Assembly (NCBI GenBank): GCA_021741205.1
Contig: JAIOYI010000003.1
Coordinates: forward strand, 62,001 to 126,000
From: Emcibacter sp.
GTDB taxonomy: Bacteria > Pseudomonadota > Alphaproteobacteria > Sphingomonadales > Emcibacteraceae
Length of the DNA stretch: 64,000 bases
Direction of reading: 5' to 3'
Both the position numbers and the translations under genes were made by a program. Each line of letters starts with the position of its first letter. Positions within the stretch are counted from its first letter, which is position 1. Under the pieces are notes generated by a model. It worked only from the letters and a program-made list of their open reading frames with translations, was not told the origin of the DNA and ran no database searches. Shown piece after piece: positions 19,342 to 27,792 of the stretch.

Positions 19342-20934
19342 TTAAAACCGAATGGGTTCTTTGTAATAGCCATAAACATCCACCAGTTTTTTGGTGATTT
19401 CTCCAACGGTCGCATAGGCTCTTACCGCACCGATAAGGGCGGGCATAACATTGATGCCAGCTTTCGCATCGGCTGTCACTTGTGCTAAGGCACGGTTCAC
19501 TTCTGCCTGATCCCGCTCTGCCTTGACCGCCTTTATATTTTCGATCTGTTGTTCCGCATCACGGGTATCATAGGGGTGGAATTCCACCTCATTTTCCTCT
19601 TCTTCAGTTTTATAGCAATTCACCCCGACCTTTGGAAAAGCCCCCGATTGGATATCCTTTTGCATCTCATAGGCCTGTGCGGATACTTTTGACTGGATAA
19701 TACCTTCGGATACCATTTTGACAATGCCGCCAGCCTCATCGACCTCTTTCATGGTCTGTTCCATCTTTTTGCGCATTTCGTTGGTCATGGTTTCCACATA
19801 ATAGGAACCTGCCAAGGGATCAACCGTCTCGCATAGACCCATTTCTTCCATCAAAAGCTGCATTGTGCGAAGTGATATACGCTGTGCATATTCGGATGGG
19901 ATCGTATAGGCCTCATCATAGCAACATAGCGCCATGGTCTGTGCCCCCGACAAGGCACTGATAAGGGCATAATAGGCCCCTCGCACAATGTTAACTTCTG
20001 GCTGCTCAATGGTCAGGCCACCGCCACCGCCTGCGGCTATCATACGAAGCCACATGGATTTTGGATCTTCCGCACCATATTCTTCCTTGATAATCTTGGC
20101 CCAAAGACTGCGTCCTGCGCGGAATTTTGCCACCTGCTCAAACAAATTACCAAAGATATTAAAATTATAGCTTAGCCGACCAGCAAACTCATCAATATGC
20201 AGTCCCCGCTTTAACATGTCATCCGCATAGGCTTTTGCGATACAAAAGGCATAGGCCATTTCCTGCTCGGGGGTCGCACCGCTTTCCCTGATATGATAGC
20301 CGCAAACGCTTACAGGACTATATTTTGGTGCATATTTGGCACAATATTCAATGGTATCGCCCACAAGTTTAATGGAGGGTTCCACAGGGAAAATCCATGT
20401 GCCACGACCAATAAATTCCTTCAATATATCATTTTGAGCCGTACCCCGCAATTTGGCCACATCATAGCCACGCTTTTCCGCCATTACCAAATACATGGCA
20501 ATCAGGATCGCCGCCGAACCATTAATGGTGAGCGAGACCGTAATTTTCTCAAGATCAATCCCATCAAAAGCAATTTCAAAATCCCGCAACGTATCAACCG
20601 CCATGCCCACACGTCCCACTTCGCCTTCGGCGCGGGGATCGTCCGTATCAAGACCCGTTTGGGTCGGAAGATCAAAAGCCACATTAAGCCCCGTTTGGCC
20701 ATTCTCAATCAGATAATGAAAGCGCTCATTGGTATCCTTTGCATTGGCAAAGCCCGTATATTGGCGCATGGTCCAAGGACGCTTGCGGTACATTTCACGG
20801 TGAATACCACGGGTAAAGGGATATTCACCGGGCAACCCCACCATGGAAACACCACCCGATTGTTCCACATCAGCCTCAGTATAGAGTTCTTTGACCTCGA
20901 TGCCTGATTCATTAAAAATTTTTTTCTCTGTCAT
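19342..20934 (-). CDS. B12-dependent acyl-CoA mutase, large subunit (methylmalonyl-CoA mutase-like)
   Basis: Catalytic TIM-barrel chain of a coenzyme-B12 carbon-skeleton mutase, 530 aa. The B12-binding domain is on the separate neighbouring gene, as in archaeal-type and isobutyryl/2-hydroxyisobutyryl-CoA mutases. RPWTMRQYTGF near the N-terminus carries Tyr59, and DILKEFIGRGTW carries Arg177. They are 118 residues apart, matching Tyr89/Arg207 of methylmalonyl-CoA mutase. Isobutyryl-CoA mutase has Phe/Gln and 2-hydroxyisobutyryl-CoA mutase Ile/Gln there. The catalytic His is in CGYHIRESGA. The usual GYDSD loop reads GLDTD, so a methylmalonyl-like but altered dicarboxylyl-CoA is possible. Confidence 0.92.
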   Translation of the reverse strand: MTEKKIFNESGIEVKELYTEADVEQSGGVSMVGLPGEYPFTRGIHREMYRKRPWTMRQYTGFANAKDTNERFHYLIENGQTGLNVAFDLPTQTGLDTDDPRAEGEVGRVGMAVDTLRDFEIAFDGIDLEKITVSLTINGSAAILIAMYLVMAEKRGYDVAKLRGTAQNDILKEFIGRGTWIFPVEPSIKLVGDTIEYCAKYAPKYSPVSVCGYHIRESGATPEQEMAYAFCIAKAYADDMLKRGLHIDEFAGRLSYNFNIFGNLFEQVAKFRAGRSLWAKIIKEEYGAEDPKSMWLRMIAAGGGGGLTIEQPEVNIVRGAYYALISALSGAQTMALCCYDEAYTIPSEYAQRISLRTMQLLMEEMGLCETVDPLAGSYYVETMTNEMRKKMEQTMKEVDEAGGIVKMVSEGIIQSKVSAQAYEMQKDIQSGAFPKVGVNCYKTEEEENEVEFHPYDTRDAEQQIENIKAVKAERDQAEVNRALAQVTADAKAGINVMPALIGAVRAYATVGEITKKLVDVYGYYKEPIRF

Positions 20935-20945
20935 TTTTCTACTCT

Positions 20946-21350
20946 CTATGCCAATTGACGGTAGCGATTTTTGATGTAATTAACGATATCATCAAAATGG
21001 CTGCCCGTTGGGAAGATGGCATCGATGCCAATATTTTTTAGAATTTCGTGATCCTTCTTGGGAACATTACCGCCTATAATCCAAAGCTTGTCCTCTAGGT
21101 TATATTCTTTTAAAAGCGGCTTTAATTTTTCACAAAAGGGAATATGGGAGCCTGCCATACTGGAAAGCCCAATAACGTCCACATGTTCCTGTGAAGCGAT
21201 TTCGGCAATTTCGCGCGGGGTTTTGCGAAGACCTGTATAGATCACCTCAAATCCTGCGTCCATAAGTGCCCGCACCACAACCTTTGCCCCGTGATCATGG
21301 CCATCTAGGCCTGGTTTCCCCATCAAAATGCGTATTTTATTTTTCGTCAT
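20946..21350 (-). CDS. B12-binding subunit of acyl-CoA mutase
   Basis: Cobalamin-binding small subunit, 134 aa, partner of the mutase chain 11 bp downstream. The base-off/His-on motif DxHxxG appears as Asp16-Gly-His18-Asp-His-Gly21, so His18 should coordinate cobalt. Further family features are SSMAGSH and IGGNVPKKD. Its start overlaps the acyl-CoA dehydrogenase stop by four bases. Confidence 0.94.
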   Translation of the reverse strand: MTKNKIRILMGKPGLDGHDHGAKVVVRALMDAGFEVIYTGLRKTPREIAEIASQEHVDVIGLSSMAGSHIPFCEKLKPLLKEYNLEDKLWIIGGNVPKKDHEILKNIGIDAIFPTGSHFDDIVNYIKNRYRQLA

Positions 21351-22480
21351 GAATATAACCCTTTGGCTATGGTAAGTTTTAGAATTTCGCTTGTTCCGCC
21401 CCCAATCAAGGTAAAGCGCACATCCCGCAAGAATCTTTGCACGGGATATTCCATGGCAAAACCATAAGAGGCCAGCACACGGGCCGCCTTATCACAAATA
21501 GAGGCTGCGGCCTCGGTTGCAAATAATTTTGCCATGGCCGCCTGCTGTAAATGAGGCTTGCCTGATATTTTTAGCCACGCTGCATAATGAACGATATGGG
21601 TTGCGGCCTCAAGATCGGTTGCCATTTCAGCAAGTTTTAACTGAATGGCCTGAAAGCTGTTGATGGGTTTGCCAAACTGCTTGCGTTCGGCCGCATATTT
21701 TACCGCCTCATCAAGTGCCGCTTGTCCAATCCCAAGTCCCATGGCCCCTGTAATGATACGAATTTCCGCAAGTACGGTGAATAAATGATCTCTGCCGTCA
21801 CCATATTCTCGACTTAAACGATGGCTATCGGGAACAAAACAGTCGGAAAAGGCAACTTCGGACGTAGGCAAAGCCCAAACCCCCATTTTATCAATGGCAC
21901 GTCCCACATGAAGACCTTTAAAATCCTTCTCCACCAGAAAAATCGTGAGCGCATTATCAGGTCCTGCCTTGGCAAAAACCGTAAAAAAATCCGCCATAGG
22001 TGCCGCCGTCACCCACATTTTCTGACCATTGAGCAGATAACCGCCGTCAACCTTTTTGGCATTTGTTGTAATACCCATAAGATCGCTGCCCGCATTGGGT
22101 TCGGTCATACAGATGGCGCCAATTTTTTCGCCGAGAAGTGCTGGCTTAAAAAGCCGTTCCTTAATATCATCATTACCCAAAAGATAGAGAAAATTTGTCC
22201 CCATCAAAGCCTGCATAGCCACACATCCCGCCAAGGACATAGAGCCACGGGAAATTTCCCGCAAAGCCAGACAAAGCGCCAAAAGATCCATGCCCGTGCC
22301 GCCAACCTCTTCGGGATAGCGCATGCCAAAAAAACCAAGATCACCAAGTTCCCGAAAAAGCGCATAAGGATATTCATGAGCCTCGTCCAAGGCCTCGGCA
22401 TTTGGGATAATCCGTTCATCACAAAATCTGGAAAAGCTTTCCTTAATCAGACGATGGTCTTCTGAAAGTTCAAAATCCAT
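21347..22480 (-). CDS. Acyl-CoA dehydrogenase
   Basis: FAD-dependent acyl-CoA dehydrogenase, 377 aa, introducing an alpha-beta double bond. N-terminal helical domain, middle MTEPNAGSDL and WVTAA flavin motifs, C-terminal RDVRFTLIGGGTSEIL. The canonical catalytic Glu of the YEGT motif is Gly here (GGGT). A Glu in LAEIRIITGAMGLG (about 237) sits where isovaleryl-CoA dehydrogenase carries its base (Glu254). A branched or short acyl-CoA is therefore a reasonable guess. Five bases after hyuB. Confidence 0.92.
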   Translation of the reverse strand: MDFELSEDHRLIKESFSRFCDERIIPNAEALDEAHEYPYALFRELGDLGFFGMRYPEEVGGTGMDLLALCLALREISRGSMSLAGCVAMQALMGTNFLYLLGNDDIKERLFKPALLGEKIGAICMTEPNAGSDLMGITTNAKKVDGGYLLNGQKMWVTAAPMADFFTVFAKAGPDNALTIFLVEKDFKGLHVGRAIDKMGVWALPTSEVAFSDCFVPDSHRLSREYGDGRDHLFTVLAEIRIITGAMGLGIGQAALDEAVKYAAERKQFGKPINSFQAIQLKLAEMATDLEAATHIVHYAAWLKISGKPHLQQAAMAKLFATEAAASICDKAARVLASYGFAMEYPVQRFLRDVRFTLIGGGTSEILKLTIAKGLYS

Positions 22481-22485
22481 ACGCT

Positions 22486-24165
22486 CTACTCCGCCCTATA
22501 GCCATAAAGTTCCGCCGCCTTTTCAGGGGAAATAATATCATCCCGAATTTCACGGGCGAGGGTTTTTTTACTGCGTTCTTTTGGGTTACCGTAGCCACCG
22601 CCACCGCCCGCAATCTGATAATAAATGGTGTCTTTTGGCACCCCTTTAATCAGATCCTTATTATGGGGAATGACTTCCGTACCGTCGGGATAGGTCATCT
22701 TAATAAGGTTCAAGTTACCGCCCTTGCCACCGTATATTCCAAAAGACGGTTCAAAATCGCCGTCACCAAAAGTTACAATCTGGGTATCGTCTGAACCAAC
22801 TTTATAAATGGTTTCCGTTCCCATGCCGCCCCGCCATTGACCAGCCCCTGATGAATCCCGAAGATATTCATGTTTAATCAAAGTGTGAGGTGTTTGTTGT
22901 TCAAACATCTCGTAATCCTGATCTAAAACACCGCCCGAGGCATCAATCATACCAATATGATCATAGCCATCCGTACCGTTCATGGCACCAGAGCCGCCCT
23001 TCATACCCATAAAGAAAATATCAACATAAGTATCATTCTTTTCCGCATCCTCGCCCGTGGACAAGGAACAAAGCAGATTATTCCAACCCGCCGTCACATT
23101 ATTTGGCATAACTGGCGATAAGGCTCGAATGATGGCGTCCGCATTGGGTGGACAGAGATGATTACCAAAGGTCGTTGCCTTAGGGTAAGAGGCATTTAAA
23201 ATAGTCCCCTCGGGGATAATAATTTCGATGGGTTCCACCATACCCTGATTATGGGGAATATCAGGGTTCACCATTTGCAAGAAAGTCAAGATCGTGGCCG
23301 ATGCGCTTGAGGTATAGGTGCCGTTGACAAAACCATTGGTTTGGGGATCTGTTTCGCTGTAATCAAAAGTTATTTTTTCGTCTTCAACGGTGATTTTCAC
23401 CCGAATAGTATATTCACTGCCCACATGACGGCCATCATAAAATACCTTACCTTCGCCCGTATAGGTGCCGTTGGGAACTTTACGAATTTCCGCTTCCATC
23501 ATTTTGCGGGTGGCCTCAAACAAGGCCTGCTTATGATTTTGATAGCTTTCCAAACCATATTTCGCCACCAGATCAAGCATACGCCGTTCACCAATGGTGC
23601 AGGCGCCCATTTGTGCCTTCATATCATGCTGTACGATATCAAAACGGATATTGGCAAAAATCAAATTCCAGATGTCTTTGCGCAATTTTCCCTTTTCAAC
23701 CACCTTGATGGGGGGAATACGTAAAGCTTCCTGCCAAACCTCGGTCGCATTCGGGTTATAGCCGCCCGCCACGTTGCCGCCGATATCAGCCTGATGACCC
23801 TTGACCGCAGACCACGCCACAAGTTTTCCCTCAAAAAAGATCGGCTTATAAACCGCCACATCATTATTTTGATTGCCCATGGAAAAGACATCATTATGGA
23901 AGAAAACATCACCTTCGTTAATGTCGCCCTTATAATATTCAATAATATATTTACACACAGGGGCGAGAGAAAAAGCCAAAATGGGCAGATTTTCCATCTG
24001 TTCCAGCATATTGCCCTCACCATCATAAAGCCCCGTCACGAAATCCTTCGCCTCACATAAAATGGGTGAACGGGTGGATTGCTGTACGGAGATGCTCATT
24101 TCATCGGCAATGGACTTAAAGGCTCTGGCATATACCGACAATAAAATAGGGTCTATCTTGCTCAT
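22486..24165 (-). CDS. Hydantoinase B / oxoprolinase-type subunit
   Basis: Hydantoinase_B family protein, 559 aa, expected to form an ATP-dependent complex with the HyuA-like protein encoded just upstream (starts overlap by four bases). Family landmarks are EAKDFVTGLYDGEGNML near the N-terminus, FFHNDVFSMGNQNNDVAV, GGNVAGGYN, and a C-terminal GGAGGYGNP-like stretch. Relatives are 5-oxoprolinase, N-methylhydantoinase, caprolactamase CapB, and the acetone/acetophenone carboxylase subunits. No small third carboxylase subunit is nearby, which favours the two-subunit amide-opening types. Confidence 0.9.
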   Translation of the reverse strand: MSKIDPILLSVYARAFKSIADEMSISVQQSTRSPILCEAKDFVTGLYDGEGNMLEQMENLPILAFSLAPVCKYIIEYYKGDINEGDVFFHNDVFSMGNQNNDVAVYKPIFFEGKLVAWSAVKGHQADIGGNVAGGYNPNATEVWQEALRIPPIKVVEKGKLRKDIWNLIFANIRFDIVQHDMKAQMGACTIGERRMLDLVAKYGLESYQNHKQALFEATRKMMEAEIRKVPNGTYTGEGKVFYDGRHVGSEYTIRVKITVEDEKITFDYSETDPQTNGFVNGTYTSSASATILTFLQMVNPDIPHNQGMVEPIEIIIPEGTILNASYPKATTFGNHLCPPNADAIIRALSPVMPNNVTAGWNNLLCSLSTGEDAEKNDTYVDIFFMGMKGGSGAMNGTDGYDHIGMIDASGGVLDQDYEMFEQQTPHTLIKHEYLRDSSGAGQWRGGMGTETIYKVGSDDTQIVTFGDGDFEPSFGIYGGKGGNLNLIKMTYPDGTEVIPHNKDLIKGVPKDTIYYQIAGGGGGYGNPKERSKKTLAREIRDDIISPEKAAELYGYRAE

Positions 24166-26282
24166 GCGTTTTCTCCTTTTAAAAGATCAGCAACCAAATC
24201 AGGACGATCCTTGCGATACAAGGCGAAGGATCCAAATTTATCCACTACGCAATTAAATGTTTCACCAACAAATATGGCCGTTGTCACCTGCTCAATCATC
24301 GCAGGCCCCTCGATGTGATTGCCGTGAAGCATTTTATGACCATCAAAAACCGACACCGTTTTAAAGGCCTTATCTTCGGGGATATAGACAGACCGCTCGC
24401 CTTTTTTGGCGTGATCTGTATTGGGGGATGACTTTGCTTCGGTTCTAAACGTTGGTTTTTCCACTTCCCCTATGGCCTGAAGCCGCACATTGATGATCTC
24501 AACCGGGGCGTCCTTATCATCTTCTAAGGAATAGCCATAAAGCCTGTTATGTTCATGATGAAAGGCATGCGCAATTGAGGATAGGTCATGATTATCAATA
24601 TGGTCTTGGGAAACCTCCACCGACACCTCATGATATTGGCGCAAATAACGACAATCTAGCTTAACCACATTGCGGCGACTACTTTCCGGAATTTTTTCTT
24701 CCGTAAGCAATTGATTGCCTTCCCTAACCATATCACCAACAATTTTCTCCAAGACATCCCAGTCCAAGCTATCTAGTCTTGCCACAAAGGTGCGCACAAA
24801 ATCATGACGCAGGTCAGACATCAGCATACCCGCCGCACAAAGAATGGACGATTCCCGTGGCACCAATTGGAAGGGAATTTGAAGTTCTTCACAGATCAGG
24901 CAGCTATGGGTAGGTCCCGCACCGCCCGCCACAATAAGCGGAAATTCACGAGGATCAAAGCCACGTTTAATCGTTATTTCCCGAATGCCTTGCGCCATAT
25001 TCATGCAAGCAATCCGGTACATACCCGCTGCCGCCTCTTCAATGCTAAGTCCCATAGGAATGGCCACATGCTCTTCTATGGCCTTGCGAGCGGCTTCCAT
25101 ATCAAGCTTCATAGCACCGCCCGCAAAAAAGTCTGGATCAAGGTAGCCAAGCACCAAATTTGCATCCGTGCAAGCGGGTTTTTTTCCGCCCTTGCAATAA
25201 CTAGCAGGGCCCGGGTCAGCACCCGCACTTTCAGGTCCCATGCGCAAAAGTCCCCCCTCATCCAACCACCCCACAGAGCCACCACCGGCGCCTATGGTAT
25301 GAATGCCAAGCATGGGTAGTGCGAGACGACGGCGATCAATTTCACCTTCATTAACCACAACGGGACTGCCCACCACAAGGGCAGCTTCAAAACTTGTACC
25401 GCCCATATCGACCACAATACAATTTTCTTGGTTATGGGCTCTGACATATTGTAGACCCGCTCCAGGTCCCGCCGCAGGGCCAGACAACAGAGTAAGCGCT
25501 GCCTTTTCCCGTGCAATTTGTGGCGTCATAACGCCACCATTTGACTGCATGATGAGCAATAACCCTTTAAAGCCAATGCCTTTCAGACGCCCGAGAAGTT
25601 GGTTCAAATAATGATCCAAAATGGGACCGATATAGCTATTTAATGCTGTCGTGCTCACCCGCTCATAAAAACGAATAGACGGCAGCAAGTCGGATGATAC
25701 CGTAAGATAGGCCTCTGGCATTTCTTTACGGACAAGTTCTGCGGCTTGTCTTTCATGGTCTGGATTGGTGAAGCTGTTCATAAAACAGATGGCCACTGCC
25801 GCCACCTTTTCCGCTTTAAAAAGATCAATGGCTGCCTTGACATCATCAAGGCTCAAGGGTTCGACCTCATGGCCATTACGGTCAAGGCGGCCGCCAACGC
25901 CACGACGTAAATAACGGGGAACCAGCGGCACAACATTGGTGCAACGGTTGTTATATTGTTCTTCCCGAATACCACGGCGCATTTCAAGGGCATCTCTAAC
26001 ACCTTCTGTCGTAATAAGCCCCGTTTTTGCTCCATTGCTTGTCAAGGTGGCATTGGTCGTAACCGTCGTACCATGGACAATGGTTTTAACCTTCGTCGCA
26101 AGCTCTTCGAGTGTCATGGGCGGATCCATGGTTTCTGCAATATCGGTCAAGCCCTTGATCACCGCAATAGAAGGATCAGACGGTGTTGATAAGGTTTTAT
26201 GAATGCGGGTATCACGCCCCTCTTGATCCACAAAAAAATCCGTAAAGGTTCCCCCCACATCAATCCCAATTTTTAAACTCAT
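24162..26282 (-). CDS. Hydantoinase A / oxoprolinase-type ATPase subunit
   Basis: HyuA-family ATPase chain, 706 aa. N-terminal GIDVGGTFTDFFVD (about 4-17) is the first phosphate loop of the acetate-kinase/Hsp70-like fold. IVHGTTVTTNATL (about 66) and VVDMGGTSFEAAL (about 285) follow, then the C-terminal domain (about 510-680). It phosphorylates or activates a lactam, hydantoin or ketone at the expense of ATP together with HyuB. The ATG overlaps the thiolase stop as TAATG, so expression is coupled. With a molybdenum hydroxylase in the same operon, hydroxylation of an N-heterocycle to a lactam followed by ATP-driven opening is plausible (inference). Confidence 0.92.
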   Translation of the reverse strand: MSLKIGIDVGGTFTDFFVDQEGRDTRIHKTLSTPSDPSIAVIKGLTDIAETMDPPMTLEELATKVKTIVHGTTVTTNATLTSNGAKTGLITTEGVRDALEMRRGIREEQYNNRCTNVVPLVPRYLRRGVGGRLDRNGHEVEPLSLDDVKAAIDLFKAEKVAAVAICFMNSFTNPDHERQAAELVRKEMPEAYLTVSSDLLPSIRFYERVSTTALNSYIGPILDHYLNQLLGRLKGIGFKGLLLIMQSNGGVMTPQIAREKAALTLLSGPAAGPGAGLQYVRAHNQENCIVVDMGGTSFEAALVVGSPVVVNEGEIDRRRLALPMLGIHTIGAGGGSVGWLDEGGLLRMGPESAGADPGPASYCKGGKKPACTDANLVLGYLDPDFFAGGAMKLDMEAARKAIEEHVAIPMGLSIEEAAAGMYRIACMNMAQGIREITIKRGFDPREFPLIVAGGAGPTHSCLICEELQIPFQLVPRESSILCAAGMLMSDLRHDFVRTFVARLDSLDWDVLEKIVGDMVREGNQLLTEEKIPESSRRNVVKLDCRYLRQYHEVSVEVSQDHIDNHDLSSIAHAFHHEHNRLYGYSLEDDKDAPVEIINVRLQAIGEVEKPTFRTEAKSSPNTDHAKKGERSVYIPEDKAFKTVSVFDGHKMLHGNHIEGPAMIEQVTTAIFVGETFNCVVDKFGSFALYRKDRPDLVADLLKGENA

Positions 26283-27502
26283 TATTTATTCCCTTTACTT
26301 CTATCTTTTACGTGAATAACAATGGCCATGGCAGTGTCTCCGGCGGCACATCCGCTGAACAAACCATAACCCCCGCCCCGCAGGGCCAATTCCTCAATCA
26401 TCTCAATCACACTGCGTAGCCCCATAGGACCCTGAGGATGCCCCCAGATCAACGAGCAGCCATAATTGTTCATACGTTTGACATCAATGCCCATTTGTTC
26501 AGCAAAAAACAGGTCATTCACCACGAAGGGATTATGGGTTTTAATGACATCTATTTGATCCATGGTAAGTCCCGCCTGCATAAGGGCTGCCCTTGCAGCA
26601 GGGACGGTGGCCTTTGGCATATAGGCAAGTTCGACCCGTGCTTGTCCCACGCCCATGATCAATACTTGAATATTTTTATTCTGGCTTAATTCACGCGCCT
26701 TATCCGAAGTTGCCACAACGAGGCCCGCATTACCGTCCGCAGGATGGGTTTGACCGCCAAAGGTAATGGAGCCACCCTCCATAACGGGACGTAATTTAGC
26801 AAGTCCCTCTTTTGTGGAAATGACCAAGCCCTCATCACCGTCAAGCTGCTTCACTGTTTTTTTGAAATTTGGCGACGGCACATCAAAAGGTAACGTCATA
26901 TAGCGTTTTTGAAAAGCGTGGTTATCGGCTAAGGCATCCGCATATTGTTCCTGTCTTTGCAACACAACCTCATGTTGGCGAGCGGTATCAATGGCAAAAT
27001 CACGCGCCACATTTTCTGCGGTGCTCAACATGGAATGTCCCCCCAAGGGATCACAGCCAAAATTATCCATCGTCCAGTTTTCTGTCGTCCCCGTACCCCC
27101 AGGCCCCATTGGGTTTGGATAATATACCTGCGGTCCGTTGGAGACACGATCTGCGGTTACTATGAGCGATGCGGTCGCTTGACCCGTTTCAATTTCCTGC
27201 GCCCCGTTTAAAATACACCGAACACTTGTTGCACAGGCCTGACCAAGAGTGGGGCCACCCACATGATCAAGCCCCGCCATACCGGTAAGCCACGGCAAAC
27301 CATAAAAGACATGTTGCTGTGGAACAGAAGTGCCAAGCACGCCATAATCCAGTAATGCGCCGTCCATATCACGACGAGCCATTTCCTGTTTCACCACATG
27401 GGCTGCAAATTTTATACTGTGAAGATTGGAAAAACTTCCCTGCCACCGACAAAAAGGTGTCGACCAATAGGCCCCATAAGGGATTTCGGCAAGATATGAC
27501 AT
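26282..27502 (-). CDS. Thiolase-family acyltransferase
   Basis: Thiolase-fold enzyme, 406 aa, first gene of the long operon, AGGAG seven bases before the ATG. The nucleophilic Cys is in GQACATSVR (Cys90), the histidine loop in IWGHPQGPMG, and the second Cys in SGCAAGDTAM. The usual NEAFA loop is HNPFVVND. All core catalytic positions are present, so it is likely active in cleaving a 3-oxoacyl-CoA or in condensing acyl-CoAs. The insert with YYPNPMGPGGTG is not typical of acetyl-CoA acetyltransferase, pointing to an unusual substrate. Confidence 0.9.
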   Translation of the reverse strand: MSYLAEIPYGAYWSTPFCRWQGSFSNLHSIKFAAHVVKQEMARRDMDGALLDYGVLGTSVPQQHVFYGLPWLTGMAGLDHVGGPTLGQACATSVRCILNGAQEIETGQATASLIVTADRVSNGPQVYYPNPMGPGGTGTTENWTMDNFGCDPLGGHSMLSTAENVARDFAIDTARQHEVVLQRQEQYADALADNHAFQKRYMTLPFDVPSPNFKKTVKQLDGDEGLVISTKEGLAKLRPVMEGGSITFGGQTHPADGNAGLVVATSDKARELSQNKNIQVLIMGVGQARVELAYMPKATVPAARAALMQAGLTMDQIDVIKTHNPFVVNDLFFAEQMGIDVKRMNNYGCSLIWGHPQGPMGLRSVIEMIEELALRGGGYGLFSGCAAGDTAMAIVIHVKDRSKGNK

Positions 27503-27792
27503 AGAATACTCCTATTTTATAAAAAGGGCGAAATATTATAACTTTTATGGTATTTCCCAATAACCAAGACAAGAAAGATACGTCTTATTGGGGGTCTCAT
27601 TCAATTAATTGTTTCTCATGATTGACCTTAGAAAAACTAATAACAATAAAAATACTATAAAAACAATATGTTATCTAATATATATGGAATATACTTGCAA
27701 AAAAACAAATATTTTTTTACGATAATATCATAGTCGACATAAGTATTTCTAAAGCCGTTTTTATAGACTCATACATTAACTGGACAATAATC
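27503..27792. promoter_or_regulatory. Divergent control region, thiolase operon / lysR
   Basis: 290 bp of AT-rich DNA between the operon and its divergent LysR gene. It holds an imperfect dyad, CCCAAT(AACC)AAGAC ... GTCTTATTGGG (27556-27592; 6 + 5 pairs with a four-base bulge, 11-base loop), and a perfect palindrome CAATTAATTG (27602-27611). CTAAT, the core bound by GcvA-type LysR proteins, occurs near 27637 and 27675. I saw no cobalamin riboswitch although the operon is B12-dependent. Likely holds both promoters and LysR sites; exact -10/-35 not assigned. Confidence 0.5.

Noticed and set aside
20293-20907. Plus-strand open frame of 204 codons
   Set aside because: Lies wholly antisense to the well-conserved mutase gene, with no family resemblance and low-complexity composition; same for the 214-codon frame at 21821-22465 opposite the acyl-CoA dehydrogenase.
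22486-26282. Acetone or acetophenone carboxylase
   Set aside because: HyuA and HyuB relatives are present, but no small third subunit is in the operon. Not excluded, only less likely than a two-subunit amide-opening enzyme.
27503-27792. Cobalamin riboswitch before the B12-mutase operon
   Set aside because: No B12-box-like conserved core was seen; only short dyads.
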